Positions 38,392 to 47,777 of a stretch of 64,000 nucleotides of DNA are shown piece by piece (position 1 is the stretch's first letter; each line of letters starts with the position of its first letter). The translations under genes were made by a program, and so were the position numbers. This DNA comes from Pseudoalteromonas rhizosphaerae. GTDB lineage: Bacteria > Pseudomonadota > Gammaproteobacteria > Enterobacterales > Alteromonadaceae. The notes beneath the pieces were generated by a model. That model ran no database searches. It was not told where the DNA came from and saw only the letters and a list, made by a program, of their open reading frames with translations. The DNA lies in NCBI RefSeq assembly GCF_902498845.1, contig NZ_CABVLM010000011.1:1-64000 (forward strand), given 5' to 3'.

Positions 38392-38423
38392 TACGATAAA
38401 CCCAGCTCAATGGGTTTATCGTA
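38392..38423. terminator. Bidirectional hairpin between lysR and msrAB
   Basis: TACGATAAACCCA-GCTCAA-TGGGTTTATCGTA is a perfect 13-bp stem midway between the two convergent genes. It lacks a long T-run, so termination is likely but not certain. Confidence 0.6.
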
Positions 38424-38483
38424 ATCAAAATAGTATATTTTGAAGCCTTACTCTGCAATTTCCTCAGCCATTATTATAAACTG

Positions 38484-39776
38484 TTAGGTGTCTTTGCGAG
38501 CAACAAAATCTAACACAGTTGCATTGATACAATAACGATCTTCACCTTTTGGGCCTTCACCTGGGAACAAATGCCCTAAATGAATACCCGTAGATTTAGA
38601 TTTAATTTCAATACGTTGCATACCGTAACTATTGTCTTCATGCATGGTCACGCTGTCTTTGATGGGGTGAGTAAATGACAACCACCCGGTGCCCGATTTA
38701 AACCGATCCCGAGTATCAAACAGTGGTACACCACTGAGTTTGTCTATAAAAATACCGTCTGGGGTATTTTTAAAAATATCGTACTGTTTACAAAACGGAC
38801 TATCTGTACGGGCCTTAAATGCCACTGTATATGCTTCACTATCCCCTAATTTAAATGCGCCAAGTGCTTTATAAAACTCTTCGCTAGACACATAACCTTG
38901 GCGACCATAAACCTCTTTACCATCTTCTAAAAATAAGATTGTTGGGGTGGCCCAGGTCGCTGATTTAATCGTTAAACCATCAAGTTGATCAGCTTTACGA
39001 TAAGTGACGGCAATGGTGCCTTGGTAATCATTTAACACATCTTTTTTGAGTTTTTCACAATAAGGGCAATAATCTCGTGAATCAATGATCACTATCTGCT
39101 TTCCTGCAAGTAAAGCCGTATTATCAACTTTATCATCACTGCGTTTTTCAAATACAACGCCTGTTGAATGATCAGGGCAATAGCCATTAGGATTTTTAAC
39201 TAAGTAGTCTTGGTGATACTCCTCAGCCGGAAAAAATGCCGTTAATGGTTTTATAATGGTTTTTATAGAGCCATACCCAGCTTGGGTTAGTTTATCTTGA
39301 TACTGCTGTTTTAATTCTTCAGCCAGTGCAGCTTGTTGCTCAGTAGTAGTTAAAATAATTGAACGGTACTGCGTGCCAATATCATTTCCTTGGCGATTTT
39401 TTTGCGTTGGATCATGACTTTCAAAATAACTTTTTAATAACGTTGCAGCACTGATTATATTGCTATTGTAAGTAACCTCTACAACTTCAGCGTAATTATT
39501 TTCATCGAACTTGCGCGATGATTGGGTAATATTACGATAAGTTGCTTTAAAACCCTTACCATCGGCATAGCCTGACTTTGCATCAATTACTCCAGCAAGC
39601 GCTTCATAACGTTTTTCTGCCCCCCAAAAGCAACCAGAACCAAGTACCATGGTTTCTAAATGCATTGTTGCTTGAATATCATTATCTTTTTCATTGTTAA
39701 GGGAAACACCATAACTTGCCGCACTGAACAAAACTGTTAAAGTGGTCAATTTAAGCCAATTCTTTGCTACCAACAT
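38484..39776 (-). CDS. msrAB: Periplasmic methionine sulfoxide reductase MsrA-thioredoxin-MsrB fusion
   Basis: The 430-residue three-domain protein begins with a hydrophobic signal segment (about 5-22). MsrA follows (about 42-200, catalytic Cys in GSGCFWGAE), then a thioredoxin-like domain (about 210-315, active site DYCPYCEK) and MsrB (about 325-428, KSGTGWLSF and the catalytic Cys in RYCINATV). It should repair both sulfoxide epimers of oxidised envelope proteins. In Neisseria PilB the thioredoxin domain comes first; here it sits between MsrA and MsrB. The MsrB part lacks the CxxC zinc pairs of many relatives. Confidence 0.93.
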   Translation of the reverse strand: MLVAKNWLKLTTLTVLFSAASYGVSLNNEKDNDIQATMHLETMVLGSGCFWGAEKRYEALAGVIDAKSGYADGKGFKATYRNITQSSRKFDENNYAEVVEVTYNSNIISAATLLKSYFESHDPTQKNRQGNDIGTQYRSIILTTTEQQAALAEELKQQYQDKLTQAGYGSIKTIIKPLTAFFPAEEYHQDYLVKNPNGYCPDHSTGVVFEKRSDDKVDNTALLAGKQIVIIDSRDYCPYCEKLKKDVLNDYQGTIAVTYRKADQLDGLTIKSATWATPTILFLEDGKEVYGRQGYVSSEEFYKALGAFKLGDSEAYTVAFKARTDSPFCKQYDIFKNTPDGIFIDKLSGVPLFDTRDRFKSGTGWLSFTHPIKDSVTMHEDNSYGMQRIEIKSKSTGIHLGHLFPGEGPKGEDRYCINATVLDFVARKDT

Positions 39777-40159
39777 ACTCTACCTCATTCTATTTGTTGC
39801 TTCATTTTAGTAGACCTTGAAGCAGAACATATTATTTCAGCCATGTGGGTTATTTTATCGCTCATTATCACTTCGGTAGCGAATCCAACTTAAGCTATGC
39901 GTTGCAATGAGGTAAAACGAATTCATTTAATAAAGGCTGACAGATCAAAAACCTTGTCGCTTATTCTGCTTTATCAATCGACCTATACTTAGTACGCAAA
40001 GCCATGCTGCAAAGTTTAATTTTTCTTTTTGTACCCATCCATTTTGCTTTATTAGAACGCTGCAAATATTGCAAGATTGTTAACTAGTCGCATCGCTATA
40101 AACATTTCATACGTTATATGCTAGTTTGAGGTATTCAAGAATAATAAATACATTTGGCT
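39777..40159. other. Intergenic region before the 5-oxoproline operon
   Basis: About 380 non-coding bases separate the divergent msrAB and pxpB genes. It must hold both promoters, but no repeat, hairpin or recognisable operator stands out. Confidence 0.5.
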
Positions 40160-40828
40160 ATGGATCAACAAACTATCTCTCCAACTATTAGTGTCCTCAG
40201 TAATAACAGCATATTGCTTGATGCCACTGCCCTAAACGATGACAGTCTGAGCATTCAAAAAAAAATCTGGGCACTAGTGCAACAATGCAACACCAGCGAC
40301 GCCTTTATAGATGTAGTACCCGCAATGCACTCGCTGACAGTTTATTTAATAGACCCTACTTCGCTTGCTCACTGGCAAGCTCAGTTAGCACTTTGGTGGG
40401 CAAATATAAATCCGCACGACTATCAGGGTAAGCATCATAAAATTATTACCCAATACGGTGGTGACTATGGCCCAGATCTAGACTATGTAGCTGAGTATCA
40501 CAATTTATCGCTACAACAAGTAATTGATATACATAGCCAAGGGCATTATCAAGTATTGTTTTTAGGCTTTCAGCCAGGCTTTGCATATTTGCACGGTCTG
40601 AATAGTCAATTACATACTCCGCGCAGAGCACAGCCGCGAACTCGAGTGCCCAAAGGTTCGGTTGCCATTGGCGCTAATCAAACCGCGATTTACCCAGCTG
40701 ATTCGCCCGGTGGGTGGCATATTATCGGCCACAGTGATTTTGCATTATTTGACAGTGAAAATACTCCACCATGCGCAATACAACCGGGCGATACGTTGCA
40801 ATTTGTTACTAAGGAGTCGGTATTATGA
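40160..40828 (+). CDS. pxpB: 5-oxoprolinase subunit PxpB
   Basis: The 222-residue KipI-like protein is a subunit of the ATP-dependent 5-oxoprolinase PxpABC, which opens pyroglutamate to glutamate. GFQPGFAYL, TPRRAQPRTRVPKGSVAIGA and SPGGWHIIG are conserved family segments. I take the ATG at 40160; the TTG two codons earlier has no advantage. It overlaps pxpC by four bases (ATGA). It is first in an operon that also encodes a pyroglutamyl peptidase and two membrane proteins. Confidence 0.93.
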   Translation: MDQQTISPTISVLSNNSILLDATALNDDSLSIQKKIWALVQQCNTSDAFIDVVPAMHSLTVYLIDPTSLAHWQAQLALWWANINPHDYQGKHHKIITQYGGDYGPDLDYVAEYHNLSLQQVIDIHSQGHYQVLFLGFQPGFAYLHGLNSQLHTPRRAQPRTRVPKGSVAIGANQTAIYPADSPGGWHIIGHSDFALFDSENTPPCAIQPGDTLQFVTKESVL

Positions 40829-41760
40829 TCACCGTAATAAAGCCCGGAATGCAAATGACGATTCAAGATCTTGGTCGTCATGGCTATCGTCATTTAGGAA
40901 TTGCCCAATCTGGTGCGCTTGACCCTTATGCAATGATCATTGCCAATCGTTTAGTGGGCAATGATGACAATCAAAGTGTTATTGAGATCACTTTAGGCTT
41001 AGCGCAATTACAGTTTCAATGTGCCACTGTTATTGCGCTGCATGGCGCTGATATGCAAGCAAAGCTTGATGGAGTAAGTATTTATCCCGGCTGGAGTTAC
41101 CCAGTAGAGCAAGGACAAACACTGACATTTGCCACCGCTCGGCAAGGTTTTCGCAGCTACCTCGCAATTAAAGGCGGCATTGATTGTCATGCAGTGATGA
41201 ATTCAACAGCCACCGATATTGCAGCAGGTTTTGGCGGCCTAACGGGCGCGCCTTTACAAGCCAATGATCAAGTCCCAATCACGCCATTTGATGGCAATTG
41301 GCCGCAACGTGGTGCGATTGCCCCCGCTAAGCGCAGTGTGATCCGCGTCCATTCAGGCCCACATCAACAATTACTATCACAACAATTTAGTGATTTTTTT
41401 GCCCAGACGAAATGGCAAGTCAGTCCGCAAAGTAATCGTATGGGAGTAAGGCTCAGTACTGAGCATAATCAATTAATGCATACACATTCATTGCCTTCTT
41501 TAGCTGTTAGCCCGGGCTCTATCCAACTAACCCCCAGTGGTGAGCCTATCGTATTGCTAAATGATGGCCAAACAACCGGAGGATACCCGCTACTTGGTAC
41601 TATAATAAGTGCGGATCAACACCAATTTGCACAACTTAAACCTGGTGACTTTGTAATATTTGAATTCGTCAACCTAGCAGCTGCAAATACTGCGCAGCGA
41701 AAACTTGACGCTCACCTACAACAATTGACTATTGCACTAAAAAACTTGAGCATCAGATAA
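40825..41760 (+). CDS. pxpC: 5-oxoprolinase subunit PxpC
   Basis: The 311-residue KipA/biotin-dependent-carboxylase-like domain protein partners PxpB. QDLGRHGYRHLGIAQSGALD, GFRSYLAIKGGID and LNDGQTTGGYPLLGTI are the family signatures. Translation is coupled to pxpB. The third subunit, PxpA (LamB/YcsF), which usually lies beside these genes, is not encoded in this operon; 62 bases after pxpC comes a membrane-protein gene. Confidence 0.94.
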   Translation: MITVIKPGMQMTIQDLGRHGYRHLGIAQSGALDPYAMIIANRLVGNDDNQSVIEITLGLAQLQFQCATVIALHGADMQAKLDGVSIYPGWSYPVEQGQTLTFATARQGFRSYLAIKGGIDCHAVMNSTATDIAAGFGGLTGAPLQANDQVPITPFDGNWPQRGAIAPAKRSVIRVHSGPHQQLLSQQFSDFFAQTKWQVSPQSNRMGVRLSTEHNQLMHTHSLPSLAVSPGSIQLTPSGEPIVLLNDGQTTGGYPLLGTIISADQHQFAQLKPGDFVIFEFVNLAAANTAQRKLDAHLQQLTIALKNLSIR

Positions 41761-41822
41761 CCAATCACTAAATAAAAGCTCAGCTTAATAAATAATAATA
41801 AACACAGCACAGTGTAGGAACT

Positions 41823-42530
41823 ATGATGTTTGATCTTAATTATTGGCCATTAATTGGCATTCCAGTGGTTGTGCTAGGATTTGCCTTGCGCTTTAACCCA
41901 CTGATTGTAGTAACCGTTGCTGGCCTTGCAACTGGTTGGGCGGTAAATTTAGATATCCTCACCCTTTTGCAAACCTTTGGCGAGAAGTTTATGAACTCTC
42001 GTCAACTGGCCAGCTTTATTCTTATTTTACCCGTTATCGCACTGCTAGAGCGCTATGGTTTACAACAGCATGCGAAAAACTGGATTGCACAAATTCAAAG
42101 TGCCACCAGCGCACGTATATTAGCCCTGTATTTTATTGTTCGAGAATGCTCAGCAGCCCTTGGGTTATTAAGCCTTGGCGGTCAAGCACAAACTGTTCGT
42201 CCATTATTAGCCCCCATGGCATTAGGTGCCGCGACCAATAAACACGGTGAGCTGCCAAAACCCATAAAAGACATGATCAGCGCCCATGCAGCTGCCGTTG
42301 ATAATATTGCGATGTTCTTTGGAGAAGACATTTTCATTGCTTTTGGTGCTGTACTATTGATGGATGCCTTCTTAAAGGAAAACGGCATTGCCGGTATTGA
42401 ACCGCTGCATATTGGTTTATGGGCTATTCCGACCGCCATTGCCGCACTCATTATTCATTTATTTAGATTATCTCGTTTAGAAGCAAAAATAGCTCTGGCT
42501 GTTGCTCACTACAAACAGCAGGAAGTGTGA
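41823..42530 (+). CDS. DUF969 membrane protein, possible 5-oxoproline transporter part
   Basis: The 235-residue integral membrane protein shows about five to six hydrophobic segments and the motif RPLLAPMALGAA, which I associate with DUF969. It overlaps the DUF979 gene by one base (TGATG). DUF969 and DUF979 proteins commonly occur as a pair beside pyroglutamyl peptidase and 5-oxoprolinase genes, so a joint role in moving 5-oxoproline or small peptides is a reasonable inference, not a proven one. AGGA precedes the start. Confidence 0.8.
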   Translation: MMFDLNYWPLIGIPVVVLGFALRFNPLIVVTVAGLATGWAVNLDILTLLQTFGEKFMNSRQLASFILILPVIALLERYGLQQHAKNWIAQIQSATSARILALYFIVRECSAALGLLSLGGQAQTVRPLLAPMALGAATNKHGELPKPIKDMISAHAAAVDNIAMFFGEDIFIAFGAVLLMDAFLKENGIAGIEPLHIGLWAIPTAIAALIIHLFRLSRLEAKIALAVAHYKQQEV

Positions 42531-43555
42531 TGAGTAAAGTACTAACAACCGATGTAACTAACTCAAACGCTACAATTATCACCATTGAGAACATTTATTT
42601 ATTAATTGGTCTCGTTGTGATGTTTTTAGTTGTTCGAACGCTGCAAGACACAAACCATCCAAAAAGGCTCACCACAGCATTATTTTGGTTGTTATTTGGT
42701 AGCAGTTTTTTATTTGGTGATGTATCTATTGCCTTGTTCGGCAAAGCCAACACTTATTTATGGGTTGGTGTGAGCGTAGTATTAATTGCCCTATTAGCGG
42801 GTTTAAACCTAGTAAGCATGGGCAGTTATCAACCACTCACTGAGCAGCAACAAACACAATCGGCCTCTCGCCTAGGCAATAAATTATTTGTTCCCGCATT
42901 AATGATACCCGTGATCACGGTATTACTGACTGTTTCTTTTGATGGTATCGCAATTGGTGATTATTACTTACTTGATCAACGTCATTTAACTCTCGCATCG
43001 CTCACTATAGCGTGTGTGTCTGCGCTACTTATTGGCTGGAAAATTACTGGGGGAAATCCGATTGAAGCTGTCACTGAATCCCGTCGGCTGCTAGATTCTA
43101 TCGGTTGGGCAGCAATACTGCCACAAATGCTAGCAATGCTTGGTGGCGTGTTTATTGTGGCGCAAACAGGAGACTCAATTAAAGAGTTGGTTACTTTATT
43201 TATAGCGCCAGAGAATCGTTTTATGCTGGTGGTGCTGTATTGTGTTGGCATGGCGTTATTTACCATGGTGATGGGAAATGCGTTTGCTGCATTTCCGGTA
43301 ATGACTGCGGGTATTGCTATGCCTTTTTTAATCGAAGGTCATGGCGCCAGCGCCGCACCACTGGTAGCAATTGGGATGTACAGTGGTTACTGTGGAACGT
43401 TAATGACGCCAATGGCAGCAAACTTTAATATCATTCCAGCGGCATTACTCGACCTAAAAGACAAATACCATGTTATAAAGGTGCAAATACCTACTGCGCT
43501 GGCCTTATTAACGGTCAATATTATTTTAATGTATATGGTGATTTTTAATGACTAA
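42530..43555 (+). CDS. DUF979 membrane protein, possible 5-oxoproline transporter part
   Basis: The 341-residue protein has roughly nine membrane segments, including ENIYLLIGLVVMFLVVRTL near the start, and the polar conserved stretch MGNAFAAFPVMTAG. The family is DUF979, the usual partner of DUF969. The paired layout, with separate hydrophobic subunits, recalls permeases of the CitMHS/ion-transporter type. Its 3' end overlaps pcp by eight bases, so the product is probably made together with the peptidase. Confidence 0.8.
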   Translation: MSKVLTTDVTNSNATIITIENIYLLIGLVVMFLVVRTLQDTNHPKRLTTALFWLLFGSSFLFGDVSIALFGKANTYLWVGVSVVLIALLAGLNLVSMGSYQPLTEQQQTQSASRLGNKLFVPALMIPVITVLLTVSFDGIAIGDYYLLDQRHLTLASLTIACVSALLIGWKITGGNPIEAVTESRRLLDSIGWAAILPQMLAMLGGVFIVAQTGDSIKELVTLFIAPENRFMLVVLYCVGMALFTMVMGNAFAAFPVMTAGIAMPFLIEGHGASAAPLVAIGMYSGYCGTLMTPMAANFNIIPAALLDLKDKYHVIKVQIPTALALLTVNIILMYMVIFND

Positions 43556-44216
43556 ACTGACATCAAGCATGCCCTGCGTATTGATAACTGGGTTTGCACC
43601 ATTTGGCGGCGAATCGCTCAATCCGTCGTGGCAAGCGGTAAGCAAACTCGACGAACATTTAATCGCTAAGCACCGAGTAATAGCCCTTGAGCTACCGTGT
43701 GAGTTTAATACCTCATTAGAGGTGCTTTATAAAGCCATAGAGCAGCATCATCCGGTTCTAGTATTATGTATCGGCCAAGCCGGTGGCCGCAGTGAAATAA
43801 GCATAGAGCGTATCGCGATTAATATTGATGATGCCCGAATTAAAGACAACGCAGGAAAGCAACCCATTGATCACCCCGTCGTCAAAAATGCTCCTGCCGC
43901 TTATTTTGCACAATTACCTATCAAACGCATGTTATTAGCACTGCAACAAAGTGAGATCCCAGCCGCCATTTCTAATACAGCGGGTACATATGTGTGTAAT
44001 CACGTTATGTATGGTCTATTACATCATATCAATGAGCATGAACCACACATCAAAGGGGGCTTTGTACATATCCCTTATTTACCAAGCCAAGCTGTGCACC
44101 ATAATGGCGCACCGAGTATGAGCGAAGAAACCGTGCTAAGCGCGTTAAAAGTAATGATCAACGAAGCTATTGTTGCAAAACAAGATGTGAAAGTCGCGGC
44201 TGGCACCACCCACTGA
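43548..44216 (+). CDS. pcp: Pyrrolidone-carboxylate peptidase
   Basis: The 222-residue cysteine peptidase removes N-terminal pyroglutamate from peptides. The catalytic triad residues are visible: Glu in GGRSEISIERIA, Cys in GTYVCNHVMYG and His in GGFVHIPYLP. It starts inside the DUF979 gene and ends the operon. It would generate free 5-oxoproline, which PxpB/PxpC and a PxpA encoded elsewhere would convert to glutamate. Confidence 0.96.
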   Translation: MTKLTSSMPCVLITGFAPFGGESLNPSWQAVSKLDEHLIAKHRVIALELPCEFNTSLEVLYKAIEQHHPVLVLCIGQAGGRSEISIERIAINIDDARIKDNAGKQPIDHPVVKNAPAAYFAQLPIKRMLLALQQSEIPAAISNTAGTYVCNHVMYGLLHHINEHEPHIKGGFVHIPYLPSQAVHHNGAPSMSEETVLSALKVMINEAIVAKQDVKVAAGTTH

Positions 44217-44370
44217 TCAATTTGGTGCATCAGCGGCCATGCTGGTGCATAAATTATTCTGAAAATATTGTAAAAGCTATGTGACTTAGTTAATTATTTC
44301 TGTTAAAACAAACGTGAATGGTTAGGTATTATGACCTAACTAACACACATGATAGGAATGAGGAGTTACT

Positions 44371-46044
44371 ATGTGTTCAATTTTTGGTGTATTAGATATA
44401 AAGTCTGATCCCGCTCCATTGCGTACGCAAGCAATTGAAATGTCAAAATTATTACGTCACCGCGGGCCTGATTGGTCTGGTGTATATTCATCTGAGAAAG
44501 CGATTTTAGTGCATGAACGTTTAGCCATTGTTGGTGTATCAAGCGGTGCGCAGCCTTTATACAACCCTGAAAAAACTCATATTCTAGCGGTTAATGGCGA
44601 AATTTATAATCACAAAGAACTTGCCGCTAACCTTGAAACCGATTTCACTTTTCAAACTCAATCAGATTGTGAAGTTATCTTAGCGTTATACAAACAGAAA
44701 GGGCCTGAATTTTTAGATGATCTGAACGGTATTTTTGCTTTTTGTTTATATGACGAAGAACAAGACGCTTATTTAATTGGCCGTGACCATATTGGTATTA
44801 TTCCACTTTATACAGGCCACGATGAGCACGGTAACTTTTATGTTGCCTCAGAGCTAAAAGCACTTTCACCAATCTGTAAGCATATTGAAGAATTTCCTCC
44901 TGGACATTTTTTATGGAGTAAAGATGGTCAATTGCGCCCATATTATGCCCGTGATTGGCAAAGCTTCGATGCAGTTAAAGATAACAGCGCAAAAGCCGAA
45001 GACGTCAAAGATGCACTTGAAGCCGCCGTTAAACGTCAGCTAATGTGTGACGTACCTTATGGCGTGTTGTTGTCAGGTGGTTTAGATTCATCCGTTATTT
45101 CAGCTATAACCCAACGTTTTGCAGCAAAACGTATTGAAGATAATGATGAAAGCGATGCATGGTGGCCTAAACTGCACTCTTTCTCGGTTGGCCTTGAGGG
45201 CTCCCCAGATCTAGCGGCTGCACAAAAAGTAGCTGATATGATAGGAACTGTTCATCACCCGATTATATTTACGATTCAAGAAGGGATTGATGCCCTACGT
45301 GAAGTTATTTATCACATTGAAACCTACGATGTAACCACTATTCGTGCCTCGACGCCAATGTACTTAATGGCTCGCCAAATCAAAGCGATGGGTATTAAAA
45401 TGGTGCTCTCTGGTGAAGGCGCTGATGAGCTATTTGGTGGTTACTTGTACTTTCATAAAGCACCAAATGCACAAGAGTTTCATGAAGAATTAAATCGTAA
45501 AGTATCTAAACTACACATGTTTGATTGCTTACGCGCAAATAAATCAATGGCGGCATGGGGTGTAGAAGCCCGCGTTCCCTTCCTTGATAAAGAGTTTGTT
45601 GATGTTGCTATGCGTATCAACCCTGAAGCTAAAATGTGTAAAGATGGCAAAATTGAAAAGCATATTTTACGTGAAGGCTTTGACGGCTACTTACCTGATG
45701 AAGTGTTATGGCGTCAAAAAGAGCAGTTTTCGGATGGTGTAGGCTACAGCTGGATTGATACATTAAAAGAGTTTGTAAACGAGCAAGTAACCGATCAAGA
45801 GCTTGAAAACGCAAAATTTAAATACCCTATTAATACACCTGATTCAAAAGAAGCGTATTACTACCGTACTATTTTTGAATCTCACTTCCCAGGTGATGCA
45901 GCCGCCAAATGCGTACCACATGGTAAGTCAGTCGCCTGTTCAACACCTGAAGCGTTATTATGGGATGCATCATTTCAAAATAATGCCGATCCATCAGGTC
46001 GTGCCGCAGGTATTCATAACGACGCCTATGCACAAAAGAAATAA
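44371..46044 (+). CDS. asnB: Asparagine synthase (glutamine-hydrolysing)
   Basis: The 557-residue enzyme makes asparagine from aspartate, glutamine and ATP. The N-terminal amidotransferase domain exposes Cys2 (MCSIFGVLD) as nucleophile. The synthetase domain has the PP-loop LLSGGLDSSVIS and SGEGADELFGGYLY. GAGGAG precedes the ATG. A strong terminator lies 39 bases after the stop. The length is close to E. coli AsnB. Confidence 0.96.
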   Translation: MCSIFGVLDIKSDPAPLRTQAIEMSKLLRHRGPDWSGVYSSEKAILVHERLAIVGVSSGAQPLYNPEKTHILAVNGEIYNHKELAANLETDFTFQTQSDCEVILALYKQKGPEFLDDLNGIFAFCLYDEEQDAYLIGRDHIGIIPLYTGHDEHGNFYVASELKALSPICKHIEEFPPGHFLWSKDGQLRPYYARDWQSFDAVKDNSAKAEDVKDALEAAVKRQLMCDVPYGVLLSGGLDSSVISAITQRFAAKRIEDNDESDAWWPKLHSFSVGLEGSPDLAAAQKVADMIGTVHHPIIFTIQEGIDALREVIYHIETYDVTTIRASTPMYLMARQIKAMGIKMVLSGEGADELFGGYLYFHKAPNAQEFHEELNRKVSKLHMFDCLRANKSMAAWGVEARVPFLDKEFVDVAMRINPEAKMCKDGKIEKHILREGFDGYLPDEVLWRQKEQFSDGVGYSWIDTLKEFVNEQVTDQELENAKFKYPINTPDSKEAYYYRTIFESHFPGDAAAKCVPHGKSVACSTPEALLWDASFQNNADPSGRAAGIHNDAYAQKK

Positions 46045-46876
46045 TAAGCCTAGTCGCTTATTAAATCTGGCATTAACTCACAGACTGCACAAAGCCCCGC
46101 GCTTTGTGCAGTCTTTTGCTATTGAGCAAGTTTTTAACGATACAGCGAGACGCTGTAAAGGTTCGTCTGCGTTAATTGTTATTTATAAAACCGGGTTAAC
46201 AACTCGACTAATGCAGCGCATTGCAAAAAACACCGCTCAGCCTGCCACCGTATTTTTAAATCAAGCCAATATCAAAAAAAATCGATGCCCTATTCGTTGG
46301 TTTAATCACAGCCATGAGATCAGCCGCTGTGGTCATGGGACACTCGCCGCTGCACTGTTTTTACAAAAATGGCAAGGGTTTAGCCCAAACACCTTTTATA
46401 CAAATACAGGGGAAGTATTTGAAACCAGAATACATCAACGCGCACTGCAACTAGAATTAGTCACCATTGATAGCACCGAGGTACAAACAGAGGTTCTGCT
46501 GCAACAAGCCATTCCTACCTCAATAGTGCAAAGCTATAAAACAGCAGAAATTAACGGCTACAGTACTGTGATGATTAACAGTGTTCTGCCTTTAGAAACA
46601 CTCGCGATAAATACAGCACAATTACAATACTACCCAAATGCAGTGATTGTATTGCAACAACGCCAAACAGCTAATCAAACCACACAGTGGCATTTTCGAT
46701 ATTTTGCTCCTTATTATGGCGTGGATGAAGATAGCGCTACTGGTTCAGCCATCAGCATTATTGCCCCGATAATCAAACAATACACTGAACAAACATATGG
46801 CCAGCTTTTCCAAGATTCTGTTGCCGGAGCAACCATTAATTACCGTTTAAAAAACTGTAATGTCATTATCAGTTAA
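46028..46876 (+). CDS. PhzF-family isomerase-like protein, start uncertain
   Basis: The frame encodes up to 282 residues with the PhzF signatures RWFNHSHEISRCGHGTLAAA and DEDSATGSAIS. PhzF-fold proteins are isomerases or epimerases such as the phenazine enzyme. Two oddities: the segment where most members have a catalytic Glu (SET or SES before FV) reads AQPATVFL, and no ribosome-binding site is clear. The ATG at 46028 overlaps asnB and lies before the asnB terminator; a GTG at 46106 is the alternative. The 3' end overlaps the convergent hydratase gene by 30 bases. It may be a degenerate or repurposed member. Confidence 0.65.
   Translation: MHKRNNKPSRLLNLALTHRLHKAPRFVQSFAIEQVFNDTARRCKGSSALIVIYKTGLTTRLMQRIAKNTAQPATVFLNQANIKKNRCPIRWFNHSHEISRCGHGTLAAALFLQKWQGFSPNTFYTNTGEVFETRIHQRALQLELVTIDSTEVQTEVLLQQAIPTSIVQSYKTAEINGYSTVMINSVLPLETLAINTAQLQYYPNAVIVLQQRQTANQTTQWHFRYFAPYYGVDEDSATGSAISIIAPIIKQYTEQTYGQLFQDSVAGATINYRLKNCNVIIS
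46083..46117 (+). terminator. asnB terminator, inside the PhzF-like reading frame
   Basis: GACTGCACAAAGC-CCCGC-GCTTTGTGCAGTC is a perfect 13-bp stem followed by TTTT. It lies within the N-terminal part of the next open frame if that frame starts at 46028. Confidence 0.85.
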
Positions 46877-47635
46877 GCCACTAAATTTGACGGTGTATTT
46901 TCCAAGCCCTGCATAGTCAATTTCAGTATCAACATCAGTGTCTAACTCAATAACACCACAATATGAGCCTGTTATGAGAATTTGGCCAGCAGCGAGCGTG
47001 ATCCCACACTTAGCCAGATAATTTAATGCCCAATAGATTGGTGTTTGTGCCAGACCACATGGGTGCTTGCCAAGATAGCTATGACAGCGATTATTTTGTG
47101 TTATCGCGATAGTAATATGTGCCGCATCATAAGCCGCTTGCTTATTAATTTTAGGACCAAGTAACACCCCTTGGTTACTTAAACCATCCGCTAACTTTGC
47201 AAAGTGATTTGCTTGATAAGCTGTAGAGAAACGGTTTTGGATCAGCTCAAGTGCCATATGCGTGTCACTCACCGCGTGGTCAATTTCAGCTTCGCTATAG
47301 CTGGCCTGCTTTGGCATATTTTGCGCAAACACAAAAGCAATTTCAGGCTCTATCCGTGCCTTGTTTTGTTCAGTATATAATGTGCAGATTTGTGCAAATG
47401 ATTGCGGCGGCTTTAATATTGGAGCCAAAATAATCGCACCGTTATCAAGTGGTAATAGGCATTTCCAACCAAATACTTGGCCCTTGTTTAATGCAATCAT
47501 CAATTGTTGAACAGCTAAACTATCTTCAGTGCTTGTTAATGCTAATTGTGGCGGTAAATCTGATTGTGGCGCTGCACTTGTGCGTTGTGCAAATAAATGT
47601 GCTGCAATCGTTTTTAATTTAGTAGAACGGTCCAC
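46847..47635 (-). CDS. 2-keto-4-pentenoate hydratase-like protein
   Basis: The 262-residue protein resembles the MhpD/DmpE hydratase family, close to the fumarylacetoacetate hydrolase fold. The Glu pair in RIEPEIAFVFA and the LGKHPCGLAQTPIYWALNYL segment are family features. Substrate is unknown, and no aromatic-degradation genes are nearby. It starts at GTG with AGAGG upstream, 142 bases after egtD on the same strand, and could be read from the egt transcript. It overlaps the convergent PhzF-like gene at its 3' end. Confidence 0.75.
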   Translation of the reverse strand: MDRSTKLKTIAAHLFAQRTSAAPQSDLPPQLALTSTEDSLAVQQLMIALNKGQVFGWKCLLPLDNGAIILAPILKPPQSFAQICTLYTEQNKARIEPEIAFVFAQNMPKQASYSEAEIDHAVSDTHMALELIQNRFSTAYQANHFAKLADGLSNQGVLLGPKINKQAAYDAAHITIAITQNNRCHSYLGKHPCGLAQTPIYWALNYLAKCGITLAAGQILITGSYCGVIELDTDVDTEIDYAGLGKYTVKFSGLTDNDITVF

Positions 47636-47777
47636 ACTAACCTCTTCGTAATAAGGTTTTATAATGGCTACACCAGCAGCCGTAGGTTTAATGTAGTATT
47701 TATACTATTAAAAAATCAATTTGCGCAGCATTTTTAGCTAAGTACAGTTAAATAATAAATGATGGACTGTGCATTGT

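Noticed and set aside
45803-46027. N-terminal extension of the PhzF-like frame into asnB
   Set aside because: The extension is out of frame within conserved asnB sequence and does not match PhzF N-termini.
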